Positions 27,813-37,843 of a stretch of 64,000 nt of DNA are shown here, piece after piece. Position 1 is the first letter of the stretch. Every line of letters begins with the position of its first letter. This stretch comes from Nocardioides zeae (GTDB lineage Bacteria > Actinomycetota > Actinomycetes > Propionibacteriales > Nocardioidaceae): the NCBI RefSeq assembly GCF_030818655.1, contig NZ_JAUTAN010000001.1, positions 868,001-932,000 on the forward strand. Reading direction: 5' to 3'. The translations under genes and the position numbers were made by a program. The notes under the pieces were generated by a model that saw nothing but the letters and a program-made list of their open reading frames with translations, searched no databases and was not told where the DNA came from.

Positions 27813-28250
27813 GTGAGGTCAGCCCGTCGTTGTTCGCGCACCGCCTGCGGTCGTCCCGCGGCCATGACGCTGACGTACGTCTACTCCGACCAGACCGCCG
27901 TGCTCGGGCCGCTGTCGACGACGGCGGAACCGCACGCCTACGACCTGTGCGAGCAGCACTCCGAGCGGCTCTCGGCCCCGCGCGGGTGGGAGGTGCTCCG
28001 GCTCGCCAGCGTGCCGTCGGCGCCGGTCCACACCGACGACGACCTGCTCGCGCTCGCCGACGCGGTGCGCGAGGCCGCGGTGCGCCCGGCCTCCCCGACG
28101 TCGCGGCCCCCGCACGTCGTGCCGCACGACCGTCCGACGTACGCCGAGGAGGACCCCCGCGGGAGCCGTCCCGGTCCGCCCGGACGCCCCGAGCGCGGCG
28201 AGCGCCGCGGTCACCTCCGCGTGCTGGAGACGGACCCCACACCGCGCTGA
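27813..28250 (+). CDS. DUF3499 family protein
   Basis: 145 residues, matching Rv3258c. The conserved N-terminal part VRSARRCSRTACGRPAAMTLTYVY, then DQTAVLGPL, YDLCEQHSERLSAPRGWEVLRL and DDDLLALADAVREA, carries Cys7, Cys12 and a CxxH (CEQH), a likely zinc site. The C-terminal half is Pro/Arg-rich and disordered. Function unknown; it always accompanies manB. GTG at 27813 follows TACGGT by 7 nt, which supports this start over GTG at 27804. Confidence 0.9.
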   Translation: MRSARRCSRTACGRPAAMTLTYVYSDQTAVLGPLSTTAEPHAYDLCEQHSERLSAPRGWEVLRLASVPSAPVHTDDDLLALADAVREAAVRPASPTSRPPHVVPHDRPTYAEEDPRGSRPGPPGRPERGERRGHLRVLETDPTPR

Positions 28251-28306
28251 GCGACGACCCGGCCGGGAGCTGCCCCGGTCGGCCCCCGGTGCCGCGGTGC
28301 ATGCCC

Positions 28307-28312
28307 TAGGCT
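28307..28312 (+). promoter_or_regulatory. Leaderless -10 box of manB
   Basis: TAGGCT followed by 7 nt and ATG at 28320. Confidence 0.55.
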
Positions 28313-28319
28313 CCTCGCC

Positions 28320-29693
28320 ATGGCGCCCAGCGGATCGCTCTCCCCGTCCAACCTCGCCGCCGTCTTCAAGGCCTACGACGTCCGGGGCACCGTCCCCGAC
28401 CAGCTCGACGAGGAGTTCGCCCGCCGGGTGGGCGCCGCGTTCGTGCAGGTCACCGGTGCGCCCACCGTCGTCGTCGGCCACGACATGCGGCCCTCCTCGC
28501 CCGGCATGGCCGGCGCCTTCGCGCAGGGCGCGGCCGACCAGGGCGCCGACGTCGTCCTCATCGGCCTGGCCTCGACCGACCAGCTCTACTTCGCCTCGGG
28601 CCACCTGGGCCACGCGGGCGCGATGTTCACCGCGAGCCACAACCCGGCGCAGTACAACGGCATCAAGATGTGCCGGGCCAACGCCGTGCCGATCGGCACC
28701 GAGACCGGCCTCTCCGAGATCCGCGACCTCGTCGCCGGGGACGAGCCCGCCCCCGCCGCCCGCACCGGCAGCATCTCCGAGCACGACGTGCTCGCGGCGT
28801 ACGCCGCGCACGTGCTCTCCCTGGCCCCCGTCGGCGGTCGGAAGCTCAAGGTCGTCGTCGATGCCGGCAACGGCATGGCGGGCCTCACGGCGCCGGCCGT
28901 CTTCGAGCGCCTCGAGGACGTCGTGGACCTGGTCCCGATGTACTTCGAGCTCGACGGGTCCTTCCCCAACCACGAGGCCAACCCCATCGACCCGGAGACC
29001 CTGGTGGACCTCCAGGCCCGCGTGCTCGAGGAGCGGGCGGACATCGGTCTCGCCTTCGACGGCGACGCCGACCGCTGCTTCCTGGTCGACGAGCAGGGCC
29101 GCGCGATCTCGCCCTCGACGCTGACGGCGCTCATCGCCGACCGCGAGCTCGCCCGCGTCCCGGGGTCCAACGTCATCCACAACCTCATCACGTCGAAGGC
29201 CGTGCCCGAGATCGTGTCCGAGAAGGGTGGCACCCCGGTGCGCACCCGCGTGGGCCACTCCTACATCAAGGCCACCATGGCCGAGACCGACGCGGTCTTC
29301 GGCGGCGAGCACTCGGGCCACTTCTACTTCCGCGACTTCTGGCGCGCCGACTCCGGCATGCTCGCCGCGCTCCACGCGCTGTCCGCGCTCGCGGGCACCG
29401 ACGTGCCGCTGTCGCAGCTGCTGGCCGACTACGACCGCTACCCCATGAGCGGCGAGATCAACTCCACCGTGGCCGACCAGCAGGCGGTGCTCACGCAGCT
29501 GGAGGAGACGTACGGCGCGCAGGACGGCGTCACGATCGACAAGCTCGACGGTCTCACCGTCGACGGCGGCGACTGGTGGTTCAACGTCCGCGCCTCCAAC
29601 ACCGAGCCGCTGCTGCGCCTCAACGTGGAGGGCAAGGACGAGGCCACGATGATCGACGTGCGCGACCGCGTGCTGGCGGTGATCCGCGGATGA
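28320..29693 (+). CDS. manB: Phosphomannomutase/phosphoglucomutase
   Basis: Interconverts mannose-6-phosphate and mannose-1-phosphate, feeding GDP-mannose for cell-wall mannolipids and glycans. 457 residues with all four alpha-D-phosphohexomutase signatures: YDVRGTVPDQL at the start, the phosphoserine loop MFTASHNPAQYNGIK, the metal loop FDGDADRCF, the sugar-specificity loop GEHSGHFYF and the phosphate-binding loop VRASNTEPLLRLNVE. Its stop overlaps the Trm112-like gene (ATGA), and the SIS-domain gene follows, giving a mannose-metabolism operon. Confidence 0.95.
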   Translation: MAPSGSLSPSNLAAVFKAYDVRGTVPDQLDEEFARRVGAAFVQVTGAPTVVVGHDMRPSSPGMAGAFAQGAADQGADVVLIGLASTDQLYFASGHLGHAGAMFTASHNPAQYNGIKMCRANAVPIGTETGLSEIRDLVAGDEPAPAARTGSISEHDVLAAYAAHVLSLAPVGGRKLKVVVDAGNGMAGLTAPAVFERLEDVVDLVPMYFELDGSFPNHEANPIDPETLVDLQARVLEERADIGLAFDGDADRCFLVDEQGRAISPSTLTALIADRELARVPGSNVIHNLITSKAVPEIVSEKGGTPVRTRVGHSYIKATMAETDAVFGGEHSGHFYFRDFWRADSGMLAALHALSALAGTDVPLSQLLADYDRYPMSGEINSTVADQQAVLTQLEETYGAQDGVTIDKLDGLTVDGGDWWFNVRASNTEPLLRLNVEGKDEATMIDVRDRVLAVIRG

Positions 29694-29884
29694 GCGCCTC
29701 CATCGACCCGACGCTGCGCCGCATCATCGTCTGCCCCAACTGCCGCGGCGAGCTGGTCGACGGCCCCACCGATGGCCCCACCGGCACCGACGGCGACGAG
29801 CTGGTCTGCGTGGACTGCGGCTACGGCTACCCCGTCCGCGACGGCATCCCGGTGCTGCTCGTCGACGAGGCGCGCCGGGCCTGA
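29690..29884 (+). CDS. Trm112-family zinc-ribbon protein
   Basis: 64 residues. CPNC and CVDC form a zinc ribbon; the ending GYPVRDGIPVLLVDEARR is the standard Trm112/YcaR motif. In eukaryotes Trm112 activates methyltransferases, while bacterial members have no proven role. A small repeat (DGPTDGPTG) lies between the Cys pairs. ATG at 29690 overlaps the manB stop, and the SIS gene begins 14 nt after its stop, so all three are cotranscribed. Confidence 0.92.
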   Translation: MSASIDPTLRRIIVCPNCRGELVDGPTDGPTGTDGDELVCVDCGYGYPVRDGIPVLLVDEARRA

Positions 29885-29897
29885 GGCGGGTCCCGCC

Positions 29898-30923
29898 GTG
29901 TGGTTCGACGAGTCCCGCCTCGACGACGAGCGCGCGCTGGCCGGGATCGACCCCCTCCTGCGGTCGCTCGCCGAGGCCGGGTCCCGCGTGCGCCGCGAGG
30001 CGCAGGCCGCGCTCGACCTCGCGCCGGAGAAGGTGCACGAGGCACGGTCCCGCCCGCGCCCGCGGGCGGTGGTGGTCGCCGGCACGGGATCCCGGCTCCT
30101 GCGGGACGTGCTCGAGGGCAGCTGCCCCGTGCCGTTCGTCGCGTGGCCCGGCCCCGGCCTGCCCGGCTGGGTGGGCTCCCTCGACCTCGTCGTGATGCTC
30201 GCCCCGGCGGGCTCCGACGTGCCGGCGGCCGCCGCGGTGGCCGAGGCGGTACGGCGCGGCGCCGACGTGCTCGTCGCCTGCCCGCCCGCCTCGCTCGTGG
30301 CCGAGCACGCGGTCGGACGCGACGTGCTCGTGCTCCCGGTGGGCACGGGCGACCCCCTGGCGGTGGCGGTCGTGGTGCTCGACCTCCTGGCCTCCGCGGG
30401 CCTGGGCCGGGCCGCCGACGCCGACGACGTCGCCGCGGCGCTCGACGACGTGGCCGTGCGCTGCTCGCCCCACCGCGACATCGCGGCCAACCCGGCCAAG
30501 GAGGTCGCGCTCGGGCTGGCGGACGCCCAGCCGGTGCTCTGGGGCGGCAGCGCCCTGGCCGCGCGGGCGGCGCGTCGCGTGGCCGAGGAGCTGCGGCGCG
30601 TCACCGGTCGCTCCGTCCTGGCGGACGACGCCGAGGAGGTGCTGCCCGTCGTCGAGGCCGCCCGGCCCCGCGACGTCTTCGCCGACCCGTTCACCGACGG
30701 GGGAGCGGTGGCCCGCCCGACGCTCGTGGTGCTCGACGACGGCGACGAGGCGGCGGTCGTGCGGGAGCAGGCGGGCCGGCTCCGTGCGGCGGCCGCCGCC
30801 CACGACGTGCGCGTCGTGGAGATCGGGAGCGACGCCCGCAGCGACGTCGCCCGTCACGCCTCGCTCATCCTGCAGGGACGCTACGTGGCGGCGTACCTGG
30901 GCCTCGGGCTGGTCCCCGACTGA
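29898..30923 (+). CDS. SIS-domain protein, phosphoglucose/phosphomannose isomerase-like
   Basis: 341 residues, equivalent to Rv3256c. It has the two-lobe sugar-isomerase fold in diverged form: VVVAGTGSRLLRDVL and LDLVVMLAPAGSDVPAAAAVAEA (first SIS lobe), PAKEVALGLADAQPVLWGGS (second lobe start) and a final helix HASLILQGRYVAAYLGLGL that is typical of the C-terminal isomerase domain (PF10432). Probably interconverts fructose-6-phosphate and mannose-6-phosphate upstream of ManB; the catalytic residues are not clear enough to be sure. GTG at 29898. Confidence 0.82.
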   Translation: MWFDESRLDDERALAGIDPLLRSLAEAGSRVRREAQAALDLAPEKVHEARSRPRPRAVVVAGTGSRLLRDVLEGSCPVPFVAWPGPGLPGWVGSLDLVVMLAPAGSDVPAAAAVAEAVRRGADVLVACPPASLVAEHAVGRDVLVLPVGTGDPLAVAVVVLDLLASAGLGRAADADDVAAALDDVAVRCSPHRDIAANPAKEVALGLADAQPVLWGGSALAARAARRVAEELRRVTGRSVLADDAEEVLPVVEAARPRDVFADPFTDGGAVARPTLVVLDDGDEAAVVREQAGRLRAAAAAHDVRVVEIGSDARSDVARHASLILQGRYVAAYLGLGLVPD

Positions 30924-30935
30924 CCGGGAACGCTC

Positions 30936-30941
30936 TAGAGT
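30936..30941 (+). promoter_or_regulatory. Leaderless -10 box before the DUF808 uORF
   Basis: TAGAGT followed by 6 nt and GTG at 30948. Confidence 0.55.
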
Positions 30942-30947
30942 CCTCCC

Positions 30948-30992
30948 GTGACGATCTCGCGGACGCTCTCGATCCCCGCCGGTGACCGATGA
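30948..30992 (+). CDS. 14-codon upstream ORF coupled to the DUF808 gene
   Basis: GTG at 30948 starts a short frame encoding [14 protein letters not shown]. Its TGA (30990-30992) overlaps the ATG (30989-30991) of the DUF808 gene as ATGA. The -10 TAGAGT ends 6 nt before this GTG, so the mRNA should begin on the uORF start codon and ribosomes would reach DUF808 by reinitiation. No purine-rich ribosome site precedes the DUF808 ATG itself. Confidence 0.5.
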   Translation: MTISRTLSIPAGDR

Positions 30993-31927
30993 GCGGCGGT
31001 CTGTTCGCCCTGCTCGACGACGTGGCGGCGCTGGCGCGCCTCGCGGCGGCCTCGGTGGACGACGTCGGTGCCGCCGCCGGCCGCGCGAGCGTCAAGGCGG
31101 CCGGGGTGGTCGTGGACGACACGGCGGTGACGCCGCAGTACGTCCAGGGCGTCGCGGCCGAGCGCGAGCTGCCGATCGTCAAGCGCATCGCCATCGGCTC
31201 GCTGCGCAACAAGATCCTCGTCATCCTGCCGCTGGCCCTGCTGCTGAGCCAGTTCCTGCCGTGGCTGCTCACCCCCATCCTGATGGCCGGCGGGGCCTTC
31301 CTCTGCTTCGAGGGCGCCGAGAAGATCTGGGGCAAGGTCGCGGGCCACGACCACCACGCCGAGAAGACGGTCGAGGCCGGCCCGGACGCCGAGAAGACCC
31401 TGGTCGCCGGCGCCATCCGCACCGACCTCATCCTCTCCGCCGAGATCATGGTCATCTCCCTCAACGAGGTGGCGGACGAGCCCTTCCTGGCCCGCCTCGC
31501 CATCCTGCTGGTGGTCGCGGTCGGCATCACCGTGCTCGTCTACGGCGTCGTGGCCCTCATCGTGAAGATGGACGACGTGGGCCTGGCCCTCGCGCAGCGC
31601 TCCTCGGCGGTGGCGCAGAAGGTCGGCACCGGTCTCGTCCGTGCCATGCCGGGCCTGCTGGCCGCCATCGGCGTCGTCGGCACCGCCGCGATGCTCTGGG
31701 TCGGCGGCCACATCCTGCTCGTCGGCGCGGACGACTTGGGCTGGCACGCGCCGTACGAGGTCGTGCACCACCTCGAGGTGGCCGTCCACGACGCGCTCGG
31801 CGCCGTCGGCGCGGTCGCCGGCTGGATCGTCAACACCGCGCTGTCCGCCGTGGTCGGTCTCGTCGTCGGCGCGCTCGTCGTGGTCGTCGTCCACCTCGTG
31901 GGTCGCGTGCGTCACGCGGATTCCTGA
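30989..31927 (+). CDS. DUF808 family inner-membrane protein (YedI-like)
   Basis: 312 residues. Conserved start [25 protein letters not shown], then [20 protein letters not shown] and [20 protein letters not shown], identifies DUF808. Five or six membrane helices follow (for example [72 protein letters not shown]). Function unknown; one family member in E. coli is YedI. It is reached through a 14-codon uORF. Confidence 0.9.
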   Translation: MSGGLFALLDDVAALARLAAASVDDVGAAAGRASVKAAGVVVDDTAVTPQYVQGVAAERELPIVKRIAIGSLRNKILVILPLALLLSQFLPWLLTPILMAGGAFLCFEGAEKIWGKVAGHDHHAEKTVEAGPDAEKTLVAGAIRTDLILSAEIMVISLNEVADEPFLARLAILLVVAVGITVLVYGVVALIVKMDDVGLALAQRSSAVAQKVGTGLVRAMPGLLAAIGVVGTAAMLWVGGHILLVGADDLGWHAPYEVVHHLEVAVHDALGAVGAVAGWIVNTALSAVVGLVVGALVVVVVHLVGRVRHADS

Positions 31928-32036
31928 ATCGCGCGGACGGCGGCCTACGCTGGTCGGGTCCGCGTCGGGAGATCCCGGAGATGCGCAGATGCGCAGGCGC
32001 GTGGCTCTGGCTCCACCCGTTCGAGGAGACACACCG

Positions 32037-33473
<1,437 letters not shown>

Positions 33474-33526
33474 GGCCCCGGACCCCGGCTGGTCCACCTC
33501 TGCTCCACCCCCGCTCCACCCCCACG

Positions 33527-33558
33527 ACCGCCGTCCCCGCACCTGCGGGGACGGCGGT
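33527..33558. terminator. Terminator hairpin after ahcY
   Basis: ACCGCCGTCCCCGC and GCGGGGACGGCGGT form a 14-bp perfect stem around an ACCT loop, followed by TTGTCAT. It ends 3 bp before the predicted -10 of mtrA, separating the two units. Confidence 0.85.
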
Positions 33559-33561
33559 TGT

Positions 33562-33567
33562 CATACT
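33562..33567 (+). promoter_or_regulatory. Leaderless -10 box of mtrA
   Basis: CATACT followed by 6 nt and GTG at 33574. Confidence 0.55.
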
Positions 33568-33573
33568 TGACCG

Positions 33574-34296
33574 GTGACCAGCAACGAGCGCGCTGCCTCC
33601 GGCACCGCCGACCCCGACAGCCGTGGGCGGGTGCTCGTCGTCGACGACGACGCGTCGCTGGCGGAGATGCTCACCATCGTGCTGCGCCAGGAGGGGTTCG
33701 AGCCGGCCGTCTGCCTGCGGGGTGACGAGGCGCTCGCCGCGGTGCGGGAGTTCCGTCCCGACGTGCTCCTCCTCGACGTCATGCTGCCCGGCAAGGACGG
33801 CATCGAGGTCTGCCGCGAGGTGCGCGCCGAGTCGGGCGTGCCCATCGTGATGCTGACCGCGAAGGGCGACACCGTCGACGTCGTCGTCGGTCTCGAGTCG
33901 GGCGCGGACGACTACGTCGTGAAGCCCTTCAAGCCCAAGGAGCTCGTGGCCCGCATCCGGGCGCGCGTCCGCCGCCTCGACGCCCCGGTGCAGGAGACCC
34001 TCGCCATCGGCGACCTCACCATCGACGTCGCCGGGCACCAGGTGACGCGGCGCGACGAGGTCATCAGCCTGACGCCGCTGGAGTTCGACCTCCTCGTGTG
34101 CCTCGCCCGCAAGCCGTGGCAGGCGTTCAGCCGCGAGGTCCTCCTCGAGGAGGTGTGGGGCTACCGGCACGCGGCCGACACCCGCCTCGTCAACGTGCAC
34201 GTGCAGCGGCTGCGCTCCAAGGTCGAGCACGACCCCGAGCGTCCCGAGATCGTCCTGACGGTGCGCGGCGTGGGCTACAAGGCAGGGCCGTCCTGA
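33574..34296 (+). CDS. mtrA: DNA-binding response regulator MtrA
   Basis: 240 residues, OmpR/PhoB class. Receiver domain: acidic pocket Asp24-Asp25, phospho-acceptor Asp68 (VLLLDVMLPGKDG), Thr in MLTAKGD and Lys in DYVVKPF. The C-terminal winged helix runs LTPLEFDLLVCLARKPWQAFSREVLL, RLVNVHVQRLRSKVEHDPERP and VRGVGYKAG. In actinobacteria MtrA couples cell-wall hydrolysis, division and replication genes to envelope signals and is phosphorylated by MtrB, encoded 4 bp downstream. MtrA is essential in mycobacteria. Confidence 0.95.
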   Translation: MTSNERAASGTADPDSRGRVLVVDDDASLAEMLTIVLRQEGFEPAVCLRGDEALAAVREFRPDVLLLDVMLPGKDGIEVCREVRAESGVPIVMLTAKGDTVDVVVGLESGADDYVVKPFKPKELVARIRARVRRLDAPVQETLAIGDLTIDVAGHQVTRRDEVISLTPLEFDLLVCLARKPWQAFSREVLLEEVWGYRHAADTRLVNVHVQRLRSKVEHDPERPEIVLTVRGVGYKAGPS

Positions 34297-34300
34297 CCCC

Positions 34301-35965
34301 GTGCTGACGCCCCACCTGGCCCCGCTGACGCACCGGCTGACGCACCGGCTGACGCGTCGACCCCAGGCCTCGGCCTCCGGGGTCGGGATCGGCGCGGCGG
34401 TCGGTCGCGCGCTGACGGTGTGGCGACGCTCGGTGTCCGCCCGCGTCGTCGTCTCGACCGTGCTGCTCTCGACGGTGGTGGTGGGAGCCGTGAGCTGGCT
34501 GCTCGTGGTGCAGGTGCGTGACGGCCTGCTCGACGACCGGGTGCGCTCCGCGACCGCCGAGGCCGAGACCGAGACCGTGCAGGCGGTGGACCGGCTCGTC
34601 GGCGGCTCGGACTTCGACGTCGCCAGCCAGCTCGAGCTGGTGGCCGCACCGCTCAGCCAGCGTGGCGCCGTGCGCGGCTACGAGGTGCTCGTGGCCCGCT
34701 CCGATGCCGACCCGGCCAGCGACCTGACGACCAGCGGCTCCATCTCCTCGCCCGACCTCGACCTGACGAGCGTGCCGCGCTCGCTCCGCGAGCACTTCAC
34801 GAGCAGCACCCAGCTCGCCTGGGCCTGGACCAGCCTGCGCACGACGGGCGACGGGACCACCTCCGAGGTGCCGGGCATCGTGGTCGGCACGCAGGTGCAG
34901 CTCCCGGCCGACGGCCGCCCCTACACGCTCTACCTGCTGTTCCCCATGGAGCAGGAGCAGGAGACCCTCGCCCTGGTGACCCGGTCGGTGCTCGTCGCCG
35001 ACGCGCTCCTCGTGGTGCTCATCGGCGGTGTCACCTACCTCGTCGCCCGTCAGGTCGTCACCCCGATCCGGCTCGCCCGCAAGGTGGCCGAGCGCCTCGC
35101 CGCGGGACGCCTCCAGGAGCGGCTGCGGGTGTCCGGGCAGGACGACCTCGCCCGCCTCGCGTCGTCCTTCAACCAGATGGCCTCCAACCTCCAGCGCCAG
35201 ATCCAGCAGCTCGAGGAGCTCAGCCGGGTGCAGCGCCGCTTCGTCGCGGACGTCTCCCACGAGCTCCGCACCCCGCTGACGACGGTGCGCATGGCCGGCG
35301 ACATGCTCCACGACGCCCGCACCGACTTCGACGCGCCCACCGCCCGCGCCGCCGAGCTGCTGCAGGTCGAGCTCGACCGCTTCGAGCGGCTCCTCGGCGA
35401 GCTCCTCGAGATCAGCCGGTACGACGCGGGCGCGGTCGCCCTCGAGGTCGAGGACGTCGACCTGCGCGACGTGGTCGAGCGGGTCGTCCGCCAGACCGCG
35501 ACCGTGGCCGCGGGCTCGGGCGTCGAGGTCGACGTGCGCGAGCCCGGGCGGCCCTGCGTGTGCGCGGCGGACGGGCGGCGCATCGAGCGGATCGTGCGCA
35601 ACCTCGTGACCAACGCGATCGACCACGCGGAGTCGCGCGACGTCGTCATCACCGTCGACGCGGACGAGCACAGCGCGGCCATCGCCGTGCGCGACTACGG
35701 CGTGGGGCTCGCGCCGGGGGAGTCGGCCATGGTGTTCAACCGGTTCTGGAGGGCCGACCCGGCCCGCGCCCGCACCTCGGGCGGCACGGGCCTCGGCCTG
35801 TCGATCGCGCTCGAGGACGCCCACCTCCACGGCGGCTGGCTCCAGGCGTGGGGCACCCCCGGCGGGGGAGCCCAGTTCCGGCTGACGCTGCCCCGCCACT
35901 CCGGCGACCAGGTGCGGCACAGCCCGATCCCGCTCCTCCCGGCGGACGCGGAGCCGGTCCGGTGA
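34301..35965 (+). CDS. mtrB: Sensor histidine kinase MtrB
   Basis: 554 residues. Two membrane helices (about 50-72, VVVSTVLLSTVVVGAVSWLLVV, and 227-250, LVADALLVVLIGGVTYLVA) flank an extracytoplasmic sensor of about 150 residues. Then come HAMP (ARQVVTPIRLARKVAERLA), the DHp helix with His320 (DVSHELRTPLTTVRM), and N, G1 and G2 boxes (NLVTNAIDHA, DYGVGLAPGE, GGTGLGLSIALE). Phosphorylates MtrA. The N-terminus carries a 12-bp tandem repeat encoding LTHR-LTHR-LTRR before the first helix. Start GTG at 34301, 4 bp after mtrA; lpqB follows. Confidence 0.94.
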   Translation: MLTPHLAPLTHRLTHRLTRRPQASASGVGIGAAVGRALTVWRRSVSARVVVSTVLLSTVVVGAVSWLLVVQVRDGLLDDRVRSATAEAETETVQAVDRLVGGSDFDVASQLELVAAPLSQRGAVRGYEVLVARSDADPASDLTTSGSISSPDLDLTSVPRSLREHFTSSTQLAWAWTSLRTTGDGTTSEVPGIVVGTQVQLPADGRPYTLYLLFPMEQEQETLALVTRSVLVADALLVVLIGGVTYLVARQVVTPIRLARKVAERLAAGRLQERLRVSGQDDLARLASSFNQMASNLQRQIQQLEELSRVQRRFVADVSHELRTPLTTVRMAGDMLHDARTDFDAPTARAAELLQVELDRFERLLGELLEISRYDAGAVALEVEDVDLRDVVERVVRQTATVAAGSGVEVDVREPGRPCVCAADGRRIERIVRNLVTNAIDHAESRDVVITVDADEHSAAIAVRDYGVGLAPGESAMVFNRFWRADPARARTSGGTGLGLSIALEDAHLHGGWLQAWGTPGGGAQFRLTLPRHSGDQVRHSPIPLLPADAEPVR

Positions 35966-35998
35966 GGGCGGACGCGCGCCGTACGCGCCGGGGTTGGC

Positions 35999-37726
35999 GT
36001 GCAGGGTCCCGCGCTGCGCGCGGTGCTGGCCGCGGTGCTGGCCGGAGTGCTGGCGGCGCTCGTGCTCGCCGGGTGCGTGCGCCTGCCCGACTCCGGGGAC
36101 GTGACGGTGCCCGACGACGTGCCGGACGGCGTCGGCGACGCGGGGGTCGACTACGTGCCGCCGGGCCCGACGCCGGGGGAGACGCCGGACGAGATCGTGC
36201 AGCACTTCCTCGGCGCCATGCGGGCGACCTCGCTGCAGACCAGCGTGGCGCGGTCGTTCCTCACCGACGCGACGGCCGACGCGTGGTCGCCGGAGCAGCG
36301 CACCATCGTCTACGAGGACGCGTCCCGTCCCACGAGCGGGACGACGGTGAGCGTCGACCTCCAGGGCAGCGCGAGCCTCGACGACCGGGGGCAGTGGGTC
36401 GGGGAGCCGAGCGGGGCGGACCGCACCATCACGTTCGGCATGACGCAGGAGGACGGGGAGTGGCGCATCGCCACCCTCCCCAACGCCCTCATCGTGCCCC
36501 TGACGTGGCTCGAGGCGCGCTACCAGCGTGCCGACCTCTACTTCCTCGATCCCTCGTCGCGGATCCTCGTCCCCACCCCGGTGTTCGTGCCGAGCGGCGA
36601 GCAGCTCGCCTCACGGCTCGTCGACGCGCTGCTCGAGGGGCCGCCGGACTCGCTGACCGGCGTGGTGACCACCGCGCTCGGCGGGACGGGACCCGGCACG
36701 ACGGTCGAGGTGTCGTCCTCCGGGCTCGCCTCGATCCGCACGACCGGCGCCGACGGCGCCCCCGAGGCGCTGACCGAGCCGATGGTCGCCCAGCTCGCCT
36801 GGACGCTGCGCCAGGTCCCCTCCGTCGTGCGCATCCGCGTGCTGGTCGACGACGTCGCGCTCCGGGTGCCGGACGGCGGCACCGACTTCGCGGTCGGTGC
36901 GGGGCAGCGCTACACCCCCGACGTGGCCGGTGCCGACGCGGCCCTCTACGGGGTGGAGGGCGACCAGGTCGTCGAGGTGGACGGCGCCGCCACCACGCCG
37001 GTGGCCGGCACCGAGGAGCTCCTGGGCGCCGGGGTGCAGCGCATCGCGGTGGACCTCTTCGGGACACGGGTCGCCGCGCAGGTGGCGGACGGTTCGGTGG
37101 TCGTCCTGCCCCTCGACGACCCCGCCGCCCCGACGACCCGCATCCCGGCCGAGGGCACCGCTCGCCTGTCGTGGGACTTCGCGGGCCGGCTGTGGATCGT
37201 GGACGGCGGCGAGCGGGCGCGCCTGCGCGTCGTCAGCTCGGGCACCGTCACGCCGCTCGACGCGCCGGACCTGAGCGGGCAGCGCGTCACCTCGATGACG
37301 GTGTCCCACGACGGGTCCCGCCTGGTCGCCGTCGTCGGTCTGCCCGGGACGCAGCGGGTGGTCGTGTCCCGGGTCCGCTACGACGAGCGTGGCGGCGTCG
37401 CCGACGTCGTCGAGCCGGCGCAGGACCTCGCGGTCGACGCCGCGGGCCTCGCGGTGCTCGACGTCGGCTGGCGCTCGGCCACGGAGGTCGTCGTGCTCGC
37501 CCGGATCGACGACACCCTGGTGCAGGTGCAGCGCGTCCCCGTCGACGGGTCCCCGGGGGACGGCGACGGCACGACCCTCCTCATGAGCGACGCGGACCGG
37601 CTCGTGACCTCGACCTCCCCGGGCACGCCGCTGCTGCTCGTCGGTCCCCTGCTCGTGGAGGAGTACGACGGGTCGCGCCTCGTGGCCTCCGAGGCGAGCG
37701 CCGCCGGGCTCACCTACCCCGGCTGA
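35999..37726 (+). CDS. lpqB: Lipoprotein LpqB
   Basis: 575 residues. The signal peptide ends in the lipobox LAGC (Cys26), so the protein is lipid-anchored on the outer face of the membrane. It has a GerMN domain (about 180-330, containing LPNALIVPLTWLEARYQRADLYFLD in parts such as PLTWLEARYQ and PTPVFVPSGEQLASRLVDALLEGP) and a beta-propeller-like C-terminal domain (VAAQVADGSVVVLPL, LSWDFAGRLWIVDGG, VTSMTVSHDGSRLVAVVG). LpqB interacts with MtrB and tunes MtrA phosphorylation in mycobacteria. Gene order mtrA-mtrB-lpqB is the conserved one. Confidence 0.94.
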   Translation: MQGPALRAVLAAVLAGVLAALVLAGCVRLPDSGDVTVPDDVPDGVGDAGVDYVPPGPTPGETPDEIVQHFLGAMRATSLQTSVARSFLTDATADAWSPEQRTIVYEDASRPTSGTTVSVDLQGSASLDDRGQWVGEPSGADRTITFGMTQEDGEWRIATLPNALIVPLTWLEARYQRADLYFLDPSSRILVPTPVFVPSGEQLASRLVDALLEGPPDSLTGVVTTALGGTGPGTTVEVSSSGLASIRTTGADGAPEALTEPMVAQLAWTLRQVPSVVRIRVLVDDVALRVPDGGTDFAVGAGQRYTPDVAGADAALYGVEGDQVVEVDGAATTPVAGTEELLGAGVQRIAVDLFGTRVAAQVADGSVVVLPLDDPAAPTTRIPAEGTARLSWDFAGRLWIVDGGERARLRVVSSGTVTPLDAPDLSGQRVTSMTVSHDGSRLVAVVGLPGTQRVVVSRVRYDERGGVADVVEPAQDLAVDAAGLAVLDVGWRSATEVVVLARIDDTLVQVQRVPVDGSPGDGDGTTLLMSDADRLVTSTSPGTPLLLVGPLLVEEYDGSRLVASEASAAGLTYPG

Positions 37727-37843
37727 GGCCGACCGGGGCCCGGCCGACCCGCTCGTCCTCCCCAGGACCGTGCCGGGCCGCGCGTCTCCACGGGCACCCC
37801 GCCGAGCGGGACGCCGTGCGCCCCGGTGCGGTGGGATCGGGGC

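Noticed and set aside
31958..32036. SAH riboswitch upstream of ahcY
   Set aside because: The GAGGAGCG and GGCTCGG core segments of the SAH motif are not present in the leader.
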